From Aldehydirespirator sp965117015 (GTDB taxonomy: Bacteria > Actinomycetota > Acidimicrobiia > Acidimicrobiales > Aldehydirespiratoraceae), in assembly GCA_965117015.1 (NCBI GenBank), contig OZ220747.1, positions 3,286,001 to 3,350,000 on the forward strand: DNA of 64,000 nucleotides. Reading direction: 5' to 3'. Both the position numbers and the translations under genes were made by a program. The stretch's first letter is position 1. Each line of letters starts with the position of its first letter. Below the pieces are notes generated by a model. It was not told the origin of the DNA. It did no database searches and saw nothing but the letters and a program-made list of their open reading frames with translations. Shown piece by piece: positions 8,210-16,672 of this stretch.

Positions 8210-9319
8210 TCAGGCCGCGTGGGTGCGCGACTTCTCCGGGTCGTAGAAGGGGATCCGCTCAACCGTTCCGCGATAGGAGGCGTCCTCCCCGACGACCTCC
8301 AAGACCGTTCCGACCTCGGCGGCATCAGGCGCGAGATGAACGAGAGCCAACGATTTGCCCATGCGATGTGACCAAGCCGGGCTGTTGACCGTCCCGGCAT
8401 CGCGGCCGTCAAGCCGTAGGGTCTCGCCCCCGGCGACCATGTCGATGTGATCGATCGACACGCCCGCGAACACGAACCTCTCGCTACCTATCGCCGCCAG
8501 GGCCGCTTGCTTGCCCCGGTATTCGGCTCCCGAACGGCTCAGAGCCCAGCCCAGGCCCACCTCCGACGGGAAGTGGTCGTCGGTCATGTCGTAGCCGTAG
8601 AACAGCAGGGCAGCCTCCACCCGCACCTTGTCCAGCGCGGTGAAGGACGCGGCCATCACCCCGCCGGCCTCCCCCGCGGCCAGGATCTCGTCCCAGACGA
8701 CGCCCACGTCATCTGCGGTCGCGAAGACCTCATACCCGCGCTCCCCCGAGTATCCGGTGCGCGACACCAGCACATCGCGCCCGAACAGTTCGGTTCTCAG
8801 GTGGTGAAAGTAGGCCAGCGACGAGAGATCGGCCGAGGCGTGGCCATTGAGGAGCGACAACGACGCAGGTCCCTGAAGCGACACGATGTGAAGGTCGTCG
8901 TCCAGCGCGATGTCTACGCCGAGCCCCTCGGCAGAATCGGCCAGAAGCTCCATGGACGCGCCGGAGCCGTGCACCACCAGCCAGCCGTCGTCGCCGTTGT
9001 TGAAGGCGATGGCATCATCAGCGACCTTCCCGTCGTCGGTCAGCACCGCGCCGTAGGCGGACTGGCCGGGGCCCAGGCGGGCCAGGTTGCGGGAATGGAG
9101 GTGATCGACCGCCGCGGCCGCATCGGCACCCCGCACCTGGATCTTCTTCAAGGGCGACATGTCGAACATGCCGGCGGCCTCCCGGATGGCGTCATGCTCG
9201 TCGCAGGGATCAGTGTTGTACTCCCACGCTGTTCCCATCCCGTTCCAGTCCTCGAGTCCGGACCCGAGGGCGGTGTGGCGGCTCGCCAGAGCTGAAGTCC
9301 TCGACAGCGGCTCAGCCAT
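8210..9319 (-). CDS. GcvT-like folate-dependent aminomethyltransferase / demethylase
   Basis: A 369-residue protein, the usual length of GcvT relatives. It shows the N-terminal FDMSPLKKIQVRGADAA, the middle LVSRTGYSGERGYEVFA and the C-terminal LGWALSRS...YRGKQAAL segments that build the tetrahydrofolate-binding three-domain fold. Members move one-carbon groups from substrates such as glycine, dimethylglycine or DMSP to tetrahydrofolate. The rest of the glycine cleavage system is not nearby. The gene follows the MttB-like gene by 51 bp on the same strand, so it probably accepts methyl groups released by that enzyme. The named acceptor is inference. Confidence 0.83.
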   Translation of the reverse strand: MAEPLSRTSALASRHTALGSGLEDWNGMGTAWEYNTDPCDEHDAIREAAGMFDMSPLKKIQVRGADAAAAVDHLHSRNLARLGPGQSAYGAVLTDDGKVADDAIAFNNGDDGWLVVHGSGASMELLADSAEGLGVDIALDDDLHIVSLQGPASLSLLNGHASADLSSLAYFHHLRTELFGRDVLVSRTGYSGERGYEVFATADDVGVVWDEILAAGEAGGVMAASFTALDKVRVEAALLFYGYDMTDDHFPSEVGLGWALSRSGAEYRGKQAALAAIGSERFVFAGVSIDHIDMVAGGETLRLDGRDAGTVNSPAWSHRMGKSLALVHLAPDAAEVGTVLEVVGEDASYRGTVERIPFYDPEKSRTHAA

Positions 9320-9370
9320 AATCGGACTCCCTTCGGTCGTCGACGCGACGAGGGTAGGCCAGGCGGCGGA

Positions 9371-10924
9371 TCAGTACCAGGAATCGGGCATCGATTCCCT
9401 GCGTTCCTCCATGAAGGCTCTCAACTGCCGGTCGACCGACTCGTCCAGCGGCGGCGATCGGTAGTCGGCCAGCATCTGCTTCCACACTGCATTGGCCCGC
9501 TGCTGGGCGTCGAGGCTCCCGCCGTCGGTCCACTGCTCGTACGACCCAGTATCGGCCAGCGCCGACTCGTAGTTGGCTGTCTCGAAGTGGGCCATCGTGT
9601 GGTCGGTGCCCAGGTAGGCCTGGCCCGGCCCGGCCTGGCGGTAGGCGGCGGCCGCGAGCTGCTGCTCGTCCAGGACCAGCCCGGCCAGCAGACGGTGGAT
9701 CATCCCGCAGCGGTCGAGATCCATTGCGAACTTCTCGTACCCCATGGTGAGTCCGCCCTCGAGCCAGCCGGCCGCGTGGATCACGTAGTTGGTCCCAGCC
9801 AGGATCCCCGCCGACATCGAGTCGGCCGATTCCTGCATGGCCTGGGCGTCGGCGGTCTTGGACGCGGTGTAGTGGGCGCCACAGCGCAGCGGAAGCCCGA
9901 GCCGGCGGGCCAGCTGTCCGATGGCGTAGGTGGCCAGCACCGATTCGGGCGTGCCGAAGGTGGGGGCCCCGGACTTGAGGTCCATGGTGGTGAGGAAGTT
10001 GCCGAACACCATCGGGGAGCCCGGGCGGACCAGCTGGCTGAGGGCAATACCGGTCATGGCCTCGGCCAAAGCTTGGGCGATCAGCGCGGGCTGGGTTACC
10101 GGCCCCATGGCCCCACCGATGATGAACGGAGAGATCACGCAGCCCTGATTGGCCCGGGCGTACGCCTTCAGGGCCCCCGACATGGTGTCATCCCAGACCA
10201 GGGGCGAGTTGACGTTGATGTTTCCCTGGACCACGCAGTGGTCCTCCAGGAAGTCGGCCCCGAAGACGATCCTGGCCATTTCGATGGAGTCCTCGGCCCG
10301 GTCCGGCGCGGTCACCGATCCCATGAACGGCTTGGTCGACCAACGGAGATGGGCATAGGTCATGTCGAGATGCCGCTTGTTGACGGGCACGTCCACCGGC
10401 TCGCACACCGTCCCGCCCGAGTGGTGCAACCAGGGGCTGCTGTAGGAGAGCTTGACGAAATTCTCGAAGTCTTCGAGGGTGGCGTAGCGACGGCCCCGGT
10501 CGAGGTCGGTCACGAACGGCGGGCCGTAGGCCGGCAGCAGCACCAGATGATCGCCACCGATCGGCACTGCCCGACCGTCGCGGCCGTGCATGTCGAACCG
10601 GGCCGGCGCAGTGGCGCAAAGCTCGCGGGCCAGACCGGGCTCGAACCGGACCCGGACGCCGTCAACCGTGGCTCCGGCCGATCGGAACAGTTCCAGCGCC
10701 TCCTCGTCACCCCGGAACTCCACCCCGATCTCTTCGAGGATCCAATCGGCGTGGACCTCCAGCCGGCAGAGATCAGCCTCGCCGAGCAGCTCGTAGGTCG
10801 GAATGAGGCGCCGTGGGACGGGAGAAACTCCGGACCCGGCTCCCACCGGCGCCATCCGCTTGGCCATTCGCGAACTGCGCCCGCCGCGGCGGCTCGCGGC
10901 GGGTGCGGCGGGATCGGCGGGCAC
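9371..10924 (-). CDS. MttB family (trimethylamine methyltransferase-like) protein without pyrrolysine
   Basis: A 517-residue member of the trimethylamine methyltransferase superfamily. Typical stretches are VHADWILEEIGVEFRGDEEALELF near the N terminus, then HHSGGTVCEPVDVP, FMGSVTAPDRAEDS, PSMVFGNFLTTMDLKSGAPTFGTPE (in part) and GTDHTMAHFETANYESAL. No in-frame TAG interrupts the frame, so this belongs with non-pyrrolysine members such as glycine betaine methyltransferase MtgB. These transfer a methyl group from a quaternary or tertiary amine to a corrinoid protein. No corrinoid protein is encoded nearby; the partner is the GcvT-like gene just downstream. The start could instead be an ATG at 10867; the N-terminal Arg-rich RRGGR stretch favours 10924. 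Confidence 0.85.
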   Translation of the reverse strand: MPADPAAPAASRRGGRSSRMAKRMAPVGAGSGVSPVPRRLIPTYELLGEADLCRLEVHADWILEEIGVEFRGDEEALELFRSAGATVDGVRVRFEPGLARELCATAPARFDMHGRDGRAVPIGGDHLVLLPAYGPPFVTDLDRGRRYATLEDFENFVKLSYSSPWLHHSGGTVCEPVDVPVNKRHLDMTYAHLRWSTKPFMGSVTAPDRAEDSIEMARIVFGADFLEDHCVVQGNINVNSPLVWDDTMSGALKAYARANQGCVISPFIIGGAMGPVTQPALIAQALAEAMTGIALSQLVRPGSPMVFGNFLTTMDLKSGAPTFGTPESVLATYAIGQLARRLGLPLRCGAHYTASKTADAQAMQESADSMSAGILAGTNYVIHAAGWLEGGLTMGYEKFAMDLDRCGMIHRLLAGLVLDEQQLAAAAYRQAGPGQAYLGTDHTMAHFETANYESALADTGSYEQWTDGGSLDAQQRANAVWKQMLADYRSPPLDESVDRQLRAFMEERRESMPDSWY

Positions 10925-10989
10925 GGCCCGGATCGTACTTCCGCGCCGCTGACCGGGCGGGGCGAGCCGCCGTCCTTACACTGGCCGCC

Positions 10990-12231
10990 GTGACTGGCGA
11001 GAAGATTCCGGGGCTGCTGGCCGGGGTGCGGGTGATCGAGTCGAGCCTGCTCGGGCCCGGACACCTCGGAACCTTCCTGGCCGACCTTGGCTCGGACGTG
11101 ATCAAGGTCGAGTCCCCCGCCGGCGACTACATCCGCCAGATGACCTGGCCGATCGTGGAGGGCGTGTCGCTGCTGCACCTGCACACGCACCGGGGCAAGC
11201 GCAGCATCACCCTCGACCTCAAGAACGAGGCCGGACGGCAGACCTACATCGACCTGGCTGCCACCGCCGACGTGGTGGTGGAGGCCATGCGGCCGGGGAC
11301 CCTGGCCCGCCTCGGCCTCGGCTACGACGTTCTCAGCGCAGCCAACCCCCGCCTGGTGTTCGCCACCCTGTCGGGCTACGGCGCCACCGGCCCCTACAAG
11401 GACATGCCCAGCCACGGCATCGCCTACGACACCTGGTCCGGGATCGTGCAGCCCGTCGTCGACGACGAGGGCTTCACCCGCATCCCGCCCGACATGCCCA
11501 ACGTCGGCATCAACGTCGGCCCCATGCTGGCCGCACTGGCCGTGCTGGCCGCGGTGATCAAGGCCCGCGACACCGGCGAGGGCTGCGAGATCGAGGTGGC
11601 CCAGTCCGACGCCTCGGCCTACATGGACTGGTACCGCATCGAGAGCGAGCGGGCCTACCTGCGCCCCGACGACGAGGTGACCGGCAACCCGTCAGACGAC
11701 TACGAGCGCCGACCCGCCGGCCTGGCCGGGATGTGGGAGGGCGTGCGCTACCAGGCCTACGCCGCGGCCGACGGGCATGTGCTGTTCATGGCCTCCGAGC
11801 AGGCCTTCTGGCGCAACTTCTGCGAGGGCGTGGACCGCATGGACCTGTACGAGCGCTGGCCCGGATCCACCTACGCCGACCACGCCCGGGGCAACACCGA
11901 GCTCCAACACGAACTCAAGGCCATCTTCGCCACCAAGACCTGCACCGAATGGCTCGCGTTCAGCAACGAGGTCAACACCCCCATCGCCCCGTTCAACACG
12001 CCGGCCAACATCGGCGACGACCCCCAGTTCCAGGCCCGCATCGGCTTCCTGCCCACCGACGAGGTCGGCTGCGAGCAGCTCCCCCTACCCGTCTACGTAG
12101 ACGGCAAAAGGCCCGCCAATCCCTCCATGGCTCCCACCGTGGGCCAGCACACTGACGAGGTTATGGCGGACGCCTTGGGTCTGGACGAGGCCGGGATCGC
12201 CGCCCTCCGCACCGACGGAGCCTTCGGCTAG
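10990..12231 (+). CDS. CaiB/BaiF family CoA-transferase
   Basis: A 413-residue family III CoA-transferase. The N-terminal Rossmann part shows AGVRVIESSLLGPGHLGTFLADLGSDVIKVE, here split by normal family variation, followed by GKRSITLDLKN and FATLSGYGATGPYKD. The catalytic Asp probably lies in HGIAYDTWSGI. It would move CoA between carboxylic acids during activation. The GTG at 10990 directly precedes VTGEKIPGLLAG; longer forms would overlap the divergent MttB-like gene. The roughly 65-bp space to 10924 must hold both promoters. No partner dehydrogenase is adjacent, so the acid is unknown. Confidence 0.85.
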   Translation: MTGEKIPGLLAGVRVIESSLLGPGHLGTFLADLGSDVIKVESPAGDYIRQMTWPIVEGVSLLHLHTHRGKRSITLDLKNEAGRQTYIDLAATADVVVEAMRPGTLARLGLGYDVLSAANPRLVFATLSGYGATGPYKDMPSHGIAYDTWSGIVQPVVDDEGFTRIPPDMPNVGINVGPMLAALAVLAAVIKARDTGEGCEIEVAQSDASAYMDWYRIESERAYLRPDDEVTGNPSDDYERRPAGLAGMWEGVRYQAYAAADGHVLFMASEQAFWRNFCEGVDRMDLYERWPGSTYADHARGNTELQHELKAIFATKTCTEWLAFSNEVNTPIAPFNTPANIGDDPQFQARIGFLPTDEVGCEQLPLPVYVDGKRPANPSMAPTVGQHTDEVMADALGLDEAGIAALRTDGAFG

Positions 12232-12236
12232 CCGTC

Positions 12237-12284
12237 GAATTGGCAGCCCACAACGCCCAAACCGGCCCCCACCGCTGCCAATTC
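12237..12284. repeat. Nested-hairpin repeat, diverged copy A1
   Basis: The 11-bp arms GAATTGGCAGC and GCTGCCAATTC are perfect inverted repeats 48 bp end to end. The interior is diverged and lacks the clean inner GCACG/CGTGC stem of the other copies. It begins 6 bp after the CoA-transferase stop. Confidence 0.8.
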
Positions 12285-12308
12285 CGCCAACCGCCCACAA
12301 GTCAGCCC

Positions 12309-12355
12309 GAACTGGCAGCACAACGCACGCATCCCGTGCAAGACGCTGCCAATTC
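12309..12355. repeat. Nested-hairpin repeat, copy A2
   Basis: A 47-bp element with arms GAACTGGCAGC/GCTGCCAATTC (one mismatch) and an inner stem GCACG/CGTGC around a 5-nt loop. It has the same length and layout as the two identical copies at 28960 and 29031, with scattered substitutions. It lies 24 bp after copy A1, the same spacing as at the second locus. Confidence 0.85.
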
Positions 12356-12391
12356 CGGCAGCCCAGGCCGGGGGGTGGCGGCGAGGAACGG

Positions 12392-12425
12392 CCGACCGAC
12401 AATGGGGCGAAGCCCCGTCGGTCGG
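12392..12425. terminator. Strong hairpin between convergent genes
   Basis: CCGACCGAC (12392-12400) pairs perfectly with GTCGGTCGG (12417-12425). Inside, GGGGC-GAA-GCCCC forms a second stem, leaving an AAT bulge. It lies between the stops of the CoA-transferase and the convergent dehydrogenase. No T run follows, so it may act as an intrinsic terminator only weakly, or as an mRNA-end stabiliser in both directions. Confidence 0.55.
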
Positions 12426-12465
12426 ACGGCCTCGACGACAGGACCCGCCGGCCGGGACGGACCCG

Positions 12466-13449
12466 CTAGCTCCGAGAGACGATCACCTCGCGCCCCGGCA
12501 CCTCAGGCTCATCATCGACCATCTCAGCCGGGAAACCAGGGGCCAGCACCGACACGCCCGTGGCCTCCTCCAGGCGCCGGACCACATTGGGCGACCACTC
12601 CCGGGACCCGTAACGGGCCACAGCGTCGTCGAAGATGTCGATCAGCACCGGTGACAGCTCCAGTGGCACGCCGGCCCGTTCGGCTACCGCCGCGAACAGT
12701 GACAGGTCCTTCTGCACCAAGTCCATGGTGAAGTTGATGTCGCGGCTGCCATTGAGGATGACCTGGCTCTCGGTCTCATGCACGAACGAATTGCCCGACG
12801 AGATGCGGATCGCCTCGTAGGCGGTGTTGAGGTCGATGCCGGCCATCTTGGAGGTGACCAGCGCCTCGCACAGCGACACCAGGTTGGCGGTGGCCAGGTA
12901 GTTGGTGACCACCTTGAGAATCGACGCCGAGCCGATGGGACCGGCGTGCAGGATGTTGCGTCCCATGGCGGTGAGCACCGGAAGCGCCCGCTCGAACGTC
13001 GCCCGGTCGCAGCCCGCGAAGATCGAGATGTTGCCGGTGGCGGCCCGGTGGCATCCACCCGACACAGGGCAGTCCACCGCCGCGCCGCCCGCGGCGGCCA
13101 CGAGCGCAGCCAAGCGGCGAACCTCGGCCTCGTCGGTAGTGCTCATCTCGGCCCAGATGATCGGCTCAGCATCGTCGTCGCGGTTCGACCGGGCGGCCAG
13201 ACCAGCCAGGATGCCGTCGGAGGCTTCCATCACGGCCGCGCTGGCCGAGGGGCTGGGCAGGCAGGTGATCACCACCTCCGCGGTGGCGGCCATCTCCGCG
13301 GGACTGTCGGCCCAGCCCGCGCCCGCAGACTCGAGCGCAGCCGCGGCCGAGCGGTCCAGATCCCGCACCGCCAGATCAAAGCCGTTGCGCAGGAGGCTCC
13401 CGGCCAGCTTCGACCCCACGTTTCCCAGTCCGATGAACCCGACCCTCAC
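12466..13449 (-). CDS. NAD(P)-dependent beta-hydroxyacid dehydrogenase (3-hydroxyisobutyrate dehydrogenase family)
   Basis: A 327-residue protein. The Rossmann motif GFIGLGNVGSKLAGSLLRNG is at the N terminus, the substrate-binding DCPVSGGCHRAATG in the middle, and the catalytic Lys in GSASILKVVTNYL, as in 3-hydroxyisobutyrate, tartronate semialdehyde and related dehydrogenases. The GTG at 13449 has a good ribosome site (GGAGGGGG 6-13 bp upstream). The C-terminal tail after residue 280 is slightly longer than usual. It is transcribed away from the phosphotransferase gene, and the two may share the 125-bp control region. Confidence 0.83.
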   Translation of the reverse strand: MRVGFIGLGNVGSKLAGSLLRNGFDLAVRDLDRSAAAALESAGAGWADSPAEMAATAEVVITCLPSPSASAAVMEASDGILAGLAARSNRDDDAEPIIWAEMSTTDEAEVRRLAALVAAAGGAAVDCPVSGGCHRAATGNISIFAGCDRATFERALPVLTAMGRNILHAGPIGSASILKVVTNYLATANLVSLCEALVTSKMAGIDLNTAYEAIRISSGNSFVHETESQVILNGSRDINFTMDLVQKDLSLFAAVAERAGVPLELSPVLIDIFDDAVARYGSREWSPNVVRRLEEATGVSVLAPGFPAEMVDDEPEVPGREVIVSRS

Positions 13450-13573
13450 CGAGGACCCCCTCCCAATCCGATGTTCCCCACTCTCATGGGCGATCTCCTC
13501 CGTTAACGACGTGACGGCGCGGCCCGGCCCGCCGCCACTTGCAATCGACCGGTGGTCCGGCGACGCTAGCGCC

Positions 13574-14605
13574 GTGGCCCGAGCACCGAAGGGAATCGAT
13601 CCGGAGCCGGTCACTGCCTGGCTGGCGGCGGAGGTGGGCACGATCGAGCCGCTCGACTTCGAGCCCATCGCCGGGGGCGCCTCCAACCTGACATTCGTGG
13701 TGACCGACGCCGCCGGCCGCAAGGTGGTGCTGCGGCGCCCGCCCACCGGCCACGTGCTGGCCAGCGCCCACGACATGGGCCGCGAGCACCGGGTCATCTC
13801 AGCGCTGGCCCCCACCCCGGTGCCGGTTCCGCCGGCTCTCGGGCTGTGCACCGATGCCGAGGTCAACGGTGCCGACTTCTACGTGATGGACTACGTCGAG
13901 GGCTCAGTGGTGTTCGACCGGACCGACGCCATGACGGTGGACGAGGCGGTGCGACCGGTGATGGCCCGCTCGATCATCGACACCCTCGCCGACCTTCACT
14001 CCCTGGACCCCGACGACGTCGGGTTGGGCGATCTCGGCCGCCGCGAGGGCTACTGCGCCCGCCAACTGCGACGCTGGCAGCGCCAGGTGGACGAGGGCTC
14101 CGACCGCGACCTTCCCCTGGTACGGGCCCTGCACGACCGGCTGGTGGCGTCGATTCCCGAGCAGCAGGGGGTGGGGATCGTGCACGGCGACTACCGCCTC
14201 GACAACTGCATCATGGCCGCCGACGGGTCGGTGGCCGCGGTGCTCGACTGGGAGCTGTGCACCCTTGGCGACGTGCTGATCGACGTGGCCGGGCTGGTGA
14301 CGTGGTGGGGCGACACGGAGAGGGGCAAGGGCCGGCTGGCCGAAATGCCCACCACCATCGAAGGTTTCGGCAGCCCTGCGGATGTTCTGGAGCGCTACAG
14401 CCGGCGATCCGACCGGGACCTCTCGTCGCTGGACTGGTACGTGGCGCTGCAGTTCTGGCGGGTGGCCTGCATCATCGAGGGCGTGCGGGTGCGCCACACC
14501 GCGGGCGCCATGGGCGACAACCAGCACTACGACGACTCCGGGGCCCGCGGGTTCATCGACTACTCCCTGGCCCGCTGCGCCGAAGCCCTCGACTCGGCGT
14601 CCTGA
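13574..14605 (+). CDS. Phosphotransferase (APH / ACAD10-like) family protein
   Basis: A 343-residue kinase-fold protein. The nucleotide-side motif is GGASNLTFVVTD, the catalytic loop HGDYRLDNCIM, and the metal-binding Asp is in VLDWELCTLGD. This is the pattern of the aminoglycoside phosphotransferase-like proteins that accompany acyl-CoA dehydrogenases (ACAD10/11 N-terminal domain), thought to phosphorylate hydroxyacyl-CoAs. Antibiotic resistance is unlikely from the sequence and the lipid-catabolism setting. I took the GTG at 13574 as start, since the family homology begins shortly after; upstream codons have poor start context. Confidence 0.78.
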   Translation: MARAPKGIDPEPVTAWLAAEVGTIEPLDFEPIAGGASNLTFVVTDAAGRKVVLRRPPTGHVLASAHDMGREHRVISALAPTPVPVPPALGLCTDAEVNGADFYVMDYVEGSVVFDRTDAMTVDEAVRPVMARSIIDTLADLHSLDPDDVGLGDLGRREGYCARQLRRWQRQVDEGSDRDLPLVRALHDRLVASIPEQQGVGIVHGDYRLDNCIMAADGSVAAVLDWELCTLGDVLIDVAGLVTWWGDTERGKGRLAEMPTTIEGFGSPADVLERYSRRSDRDLSSLDWYVALQFWRVACIIEGVRVRHTAGAMGDNQHYDDSGARGFIDYSLARCAEALDSAS

Positions 14606-14609
14606 GCCC

Positions 14610-14636
14610 CTGACTCGCCGGGGCCCGGCGAGTCAG
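14610..14636. terminator. Bidirectional terminator-like hairpin
   Basis: CTGACTCGCC (14610-14619) pairs perfectly with GGCGAGTCAG (14627-14636) around a 7-nt GC loop. It sits exactly between the convergent phosphotransferase and tpx genes and includes the tpx stop codon. No T tract is present. Confidence 0.65.
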
Positions 14637-15133
14637 CCCAGGGCGGCCAGGGCGGCGTCGTAGTCGGGCTCGTCGGTGATCTCGGGCACCAGCTGGCTGT
14701 GCAGCACAGTGCCGTCCGCGCCGACGACCACTACCGCCCGGGCGCACAAGCCCGCAAGGGCGCCACCGGCGATCCCGACGCCGTAGTCGTCGAGGAAGTC
14801 GCCGCTGCGGAATGTCGAGCCGGTGGTGACGTTGGCGATCCCCTCGGCCTCACAGAAACGGCCCGCCGCGAAGGGCAGGTCGGCCGACACGCACACGACG
14901 GTGGTGTTCTCCAGGCCGGCAGCCCGCTCGTTGAAGGCGCGCACGCTCTGGGCGCACACGGGAGTGTCGATGGACGGGAAGATGTTCAGCACGACACGGC
15001 CGCCGGCCAGACCCTCCGATGTCACGGCGCTGAGATCACCTCCAGTGAGGCTGAAGGCGGGCGCCGCCGAGCCGACCGCCGGCAAGTCGCCGCTCGTTTG
15101 GACTGGATTGCCCTTGAATGCTGTCTCGGCCAT
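14633..15133 (-). CDS. tpx: Thiol peroxidase (atypical 2-Cys peroxiredoxin)
   Basis: A 166-residue Tpx of standard length. The peroxidatic Cys60 lies in FPSIDTPVCAQS and the resolving Cys94 in GRFCEAEGI, both at the spacing expected of Tpx. It reduces peroxides in the cytosol using thioredoxin. The ATG at 15133 is preceded by AGGAGG with good spacing. It is a single gene ending in a hairpin shared with the convergent phosphotransferase gene. Confidence 0.93.
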   Translation of the reverse strand: MAETAFKGNPVQTSGDLPAVGSAAPAFSLTGGDLSAVTSEGLAGGRVVLNIFPSIDTPVCAQSVRAFNERAAGLENTTVVCVSADLPFAAGRFCEAEGIANVTTGSTFRSGDFLDDYGVGIAGGALAGLCARAVVVVGADGTVLHSQLVPEITDEPDYDAALAALG

Positions 15134-15217
15134 GGGTCCTCCTTGGAATCTGCCGGCGAGGTGACGCTCCGCTGAGCCGTGGGCACAGCTGTGCGTTCTG
15201 CACACGGGAGACTACCG

Positions 15218-16660
15218 GTGGACGCCGTTACCATCGCCGGGGTGTCGAACCCGGACTCCGAATTGACCGACCCGCTTGATCTTGAAGCGTTCCGCCGCAA
15301 CGGCCACGCTCTGGTCGACTGGGTGACCGACTACCTGGCCGGGCTGAGCGCCAGGCCGGTACGCGAAGCCGTGGAGCCGGGCGACGTGCGGGCCAAGCTC
15401 CCCGACCGCGCTCCCGAGGGGCCCGAGCCCTTCGATGCGGTGCTGGCCGACCTCGACCGGGTGGTGGTGCCGGGGCTGGCCCACTGGCAGCATCCCGGCT
15501 GGTTCGCCTTCTTCCCGGCCCAGACCTCGCCGCCGGCCGTGCTGGGCGAGCTGGCCGCGGCCGGCATCGGCGTGCAGGGGATGCTGTGGGCGACCTCGCC
15601 GGCGTCCACCGAGCTCGAGTCCCATGTGCTCGACTGGCTGGTCGACCTGCTCGACGTGCCCCAGTCGTGGAAGACGACCGGACCCGGCGGCGGCGTGCTC
15701 CAGGCCGGTGCCTCGACCGCCACCCACACCGCCATGGTGGTGGCCCGCGAACAGTGCCGCGAGCGCACCGGAGCCCCCGCCGAGAAGATGGTGGCCTACA
15801 CGTCCAGCCAGGCCCACTCGTCGCTGGAGAAGGGCGCCCGGATGACCGGCTTCGGCCACATCCGGCTGCTGGACGTCGACCCGGACTTCGCGGTCCGGCC
15901 GGCGGCGCTGACCGGCGCGATCGGAGCCGACCGCCGAGACGGCCTGGTGCCGGCCTTCCTGGGCTCGAACGTGGGCACCACCGGGACCGCGGGGGTCGAT
16001 CCGCTGCGCCCGTTGGGCGAGATCGCCCGGACCGAGCAGATGTGGCACCACGTCGACGCCGCCTACGGGGGATCGGCCATGATCTGCGAGGAGTTCCGCC
16101 ACCACCACGACGGCCTCGAGCTGGTCGACAGCTACACCTTCAACCCTCACAAGTGGCTGGCCACCAACCTGGAGTGCTCGGTGATGTGGGTCGCCGACCG
16201 GCGGCCGCTGATCGACACGCTGAGCGTTACGCCGCCCTACCTGCGCAACCCGGCCTCGGAGTCGGGCCAGGTGATCGACTACCGGGACTGGCACGGCCCG
16301 CTGGGCCGGCCGTTCCGCGCGCTGAAACTGTGGTTCGTGCTGCGCGGCTTCGGCGCCGAGGGCCTGAGGCGCATGATCCGCAACCACGTCGGCTGGGCCC
16401 GCGGGCTCGCTGATCGCATCGACGGCCATCCGAGGCTGGAGCGCATCGCGCCGGTGCACTTCGCGCTGGTCTCGTTCGTGCATCGCGACGGCGACGCGGC
16501 CACCGACGCCCTGGCCGAGGCCATCAACGCCGACGGCCGGTTCTACGTGACCCCGTCGGAGATCGACGGGCGGCGGTTCGTACGGATCTCGGTCGGCTCC
16601 ACCTGGACGACCGCCGGCGACGTCGACGCTCTCTGGGACCTCATCGAGGCGAGCGCCTGA
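15218..16660 (+). CDS. Group II PLP-dependent amino acid decarboxylase (aromatic-L-amino-acid decarboxylase-like)
   Basis: A 480-residue decarboxylase. The substrate-side HPGWFAFFPAQTSPPAVLGE, the cofactor Asp region HVDAAYGGSAMICEEF and the Schiff-base Lys in NPHKWLATNLE are all present in order. The family removes CO2 from aromatic amino acids (Phe, Tyr, Trp, DOPA) or sometimes acts as an aldehyde synthase; the exact amino acid cannot be read here. The GTG at 15218 has GGGAG 7 bp upstream; GTG 15242 or ATG 15179 are alternatives. It is divergent from tpx, with 84 bp between starts. Confidence 0.87.
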   Translation: MDAVTIAGVSNPDSELTDPLDLEAFRRNGHALVDWVTDYLAGLSARPVREAVEPGDVRAKLPDRAPEGPEPFDAVLADLDRVVVPGLAHWQHPGWFAFFPAQTSPPAVLGELAAAGIGVQGMLWATSPASTELESHVLDWLVDLLDVPQSWKTTGPGGGVLQAGASTATHTAMVVAREQCRERTGAPAEKMVAYTSSQAHSSLEKGARMTGFGHIRLLDVDPDFAVRPAALTGAIGADRRDGLVPAFLGSNVGTTGTAGVDPLRPLGEIARTEQMWHHVDAAYGGSAMICEEFRHHHDGLELVDSYTFNPHKWLATNLECSVMWVADRRPLIDTLSVTPPYLRNPASESGQVIDYRDWHGPLGRPFRALKLWFVLRGFGAEGLRRMIRNHVGWARGLADRIDGHPRLERIAPVHFALVSFVHRDGDAATDALAEAINADGRFYVTPSEIDGRRFVRISVGSTWTTAGDVDALWDLIEASA

Positions 16661-16672
16661 GCGGGACCGGTA

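Noticed and set aside
9371..10924. Pyrrolysine-containing trimethylamine methyltransferase
   Set aside because: No in-frame TAG is needed to complete the family length, so it belongs to the non-pyrrolysine branch.
13574..14605. Aminoglycoside resistance kinase
   Set aside because: The APH motifs are those of the ACAD10-like group and the neighbours are CoA-ester catabolism genes.
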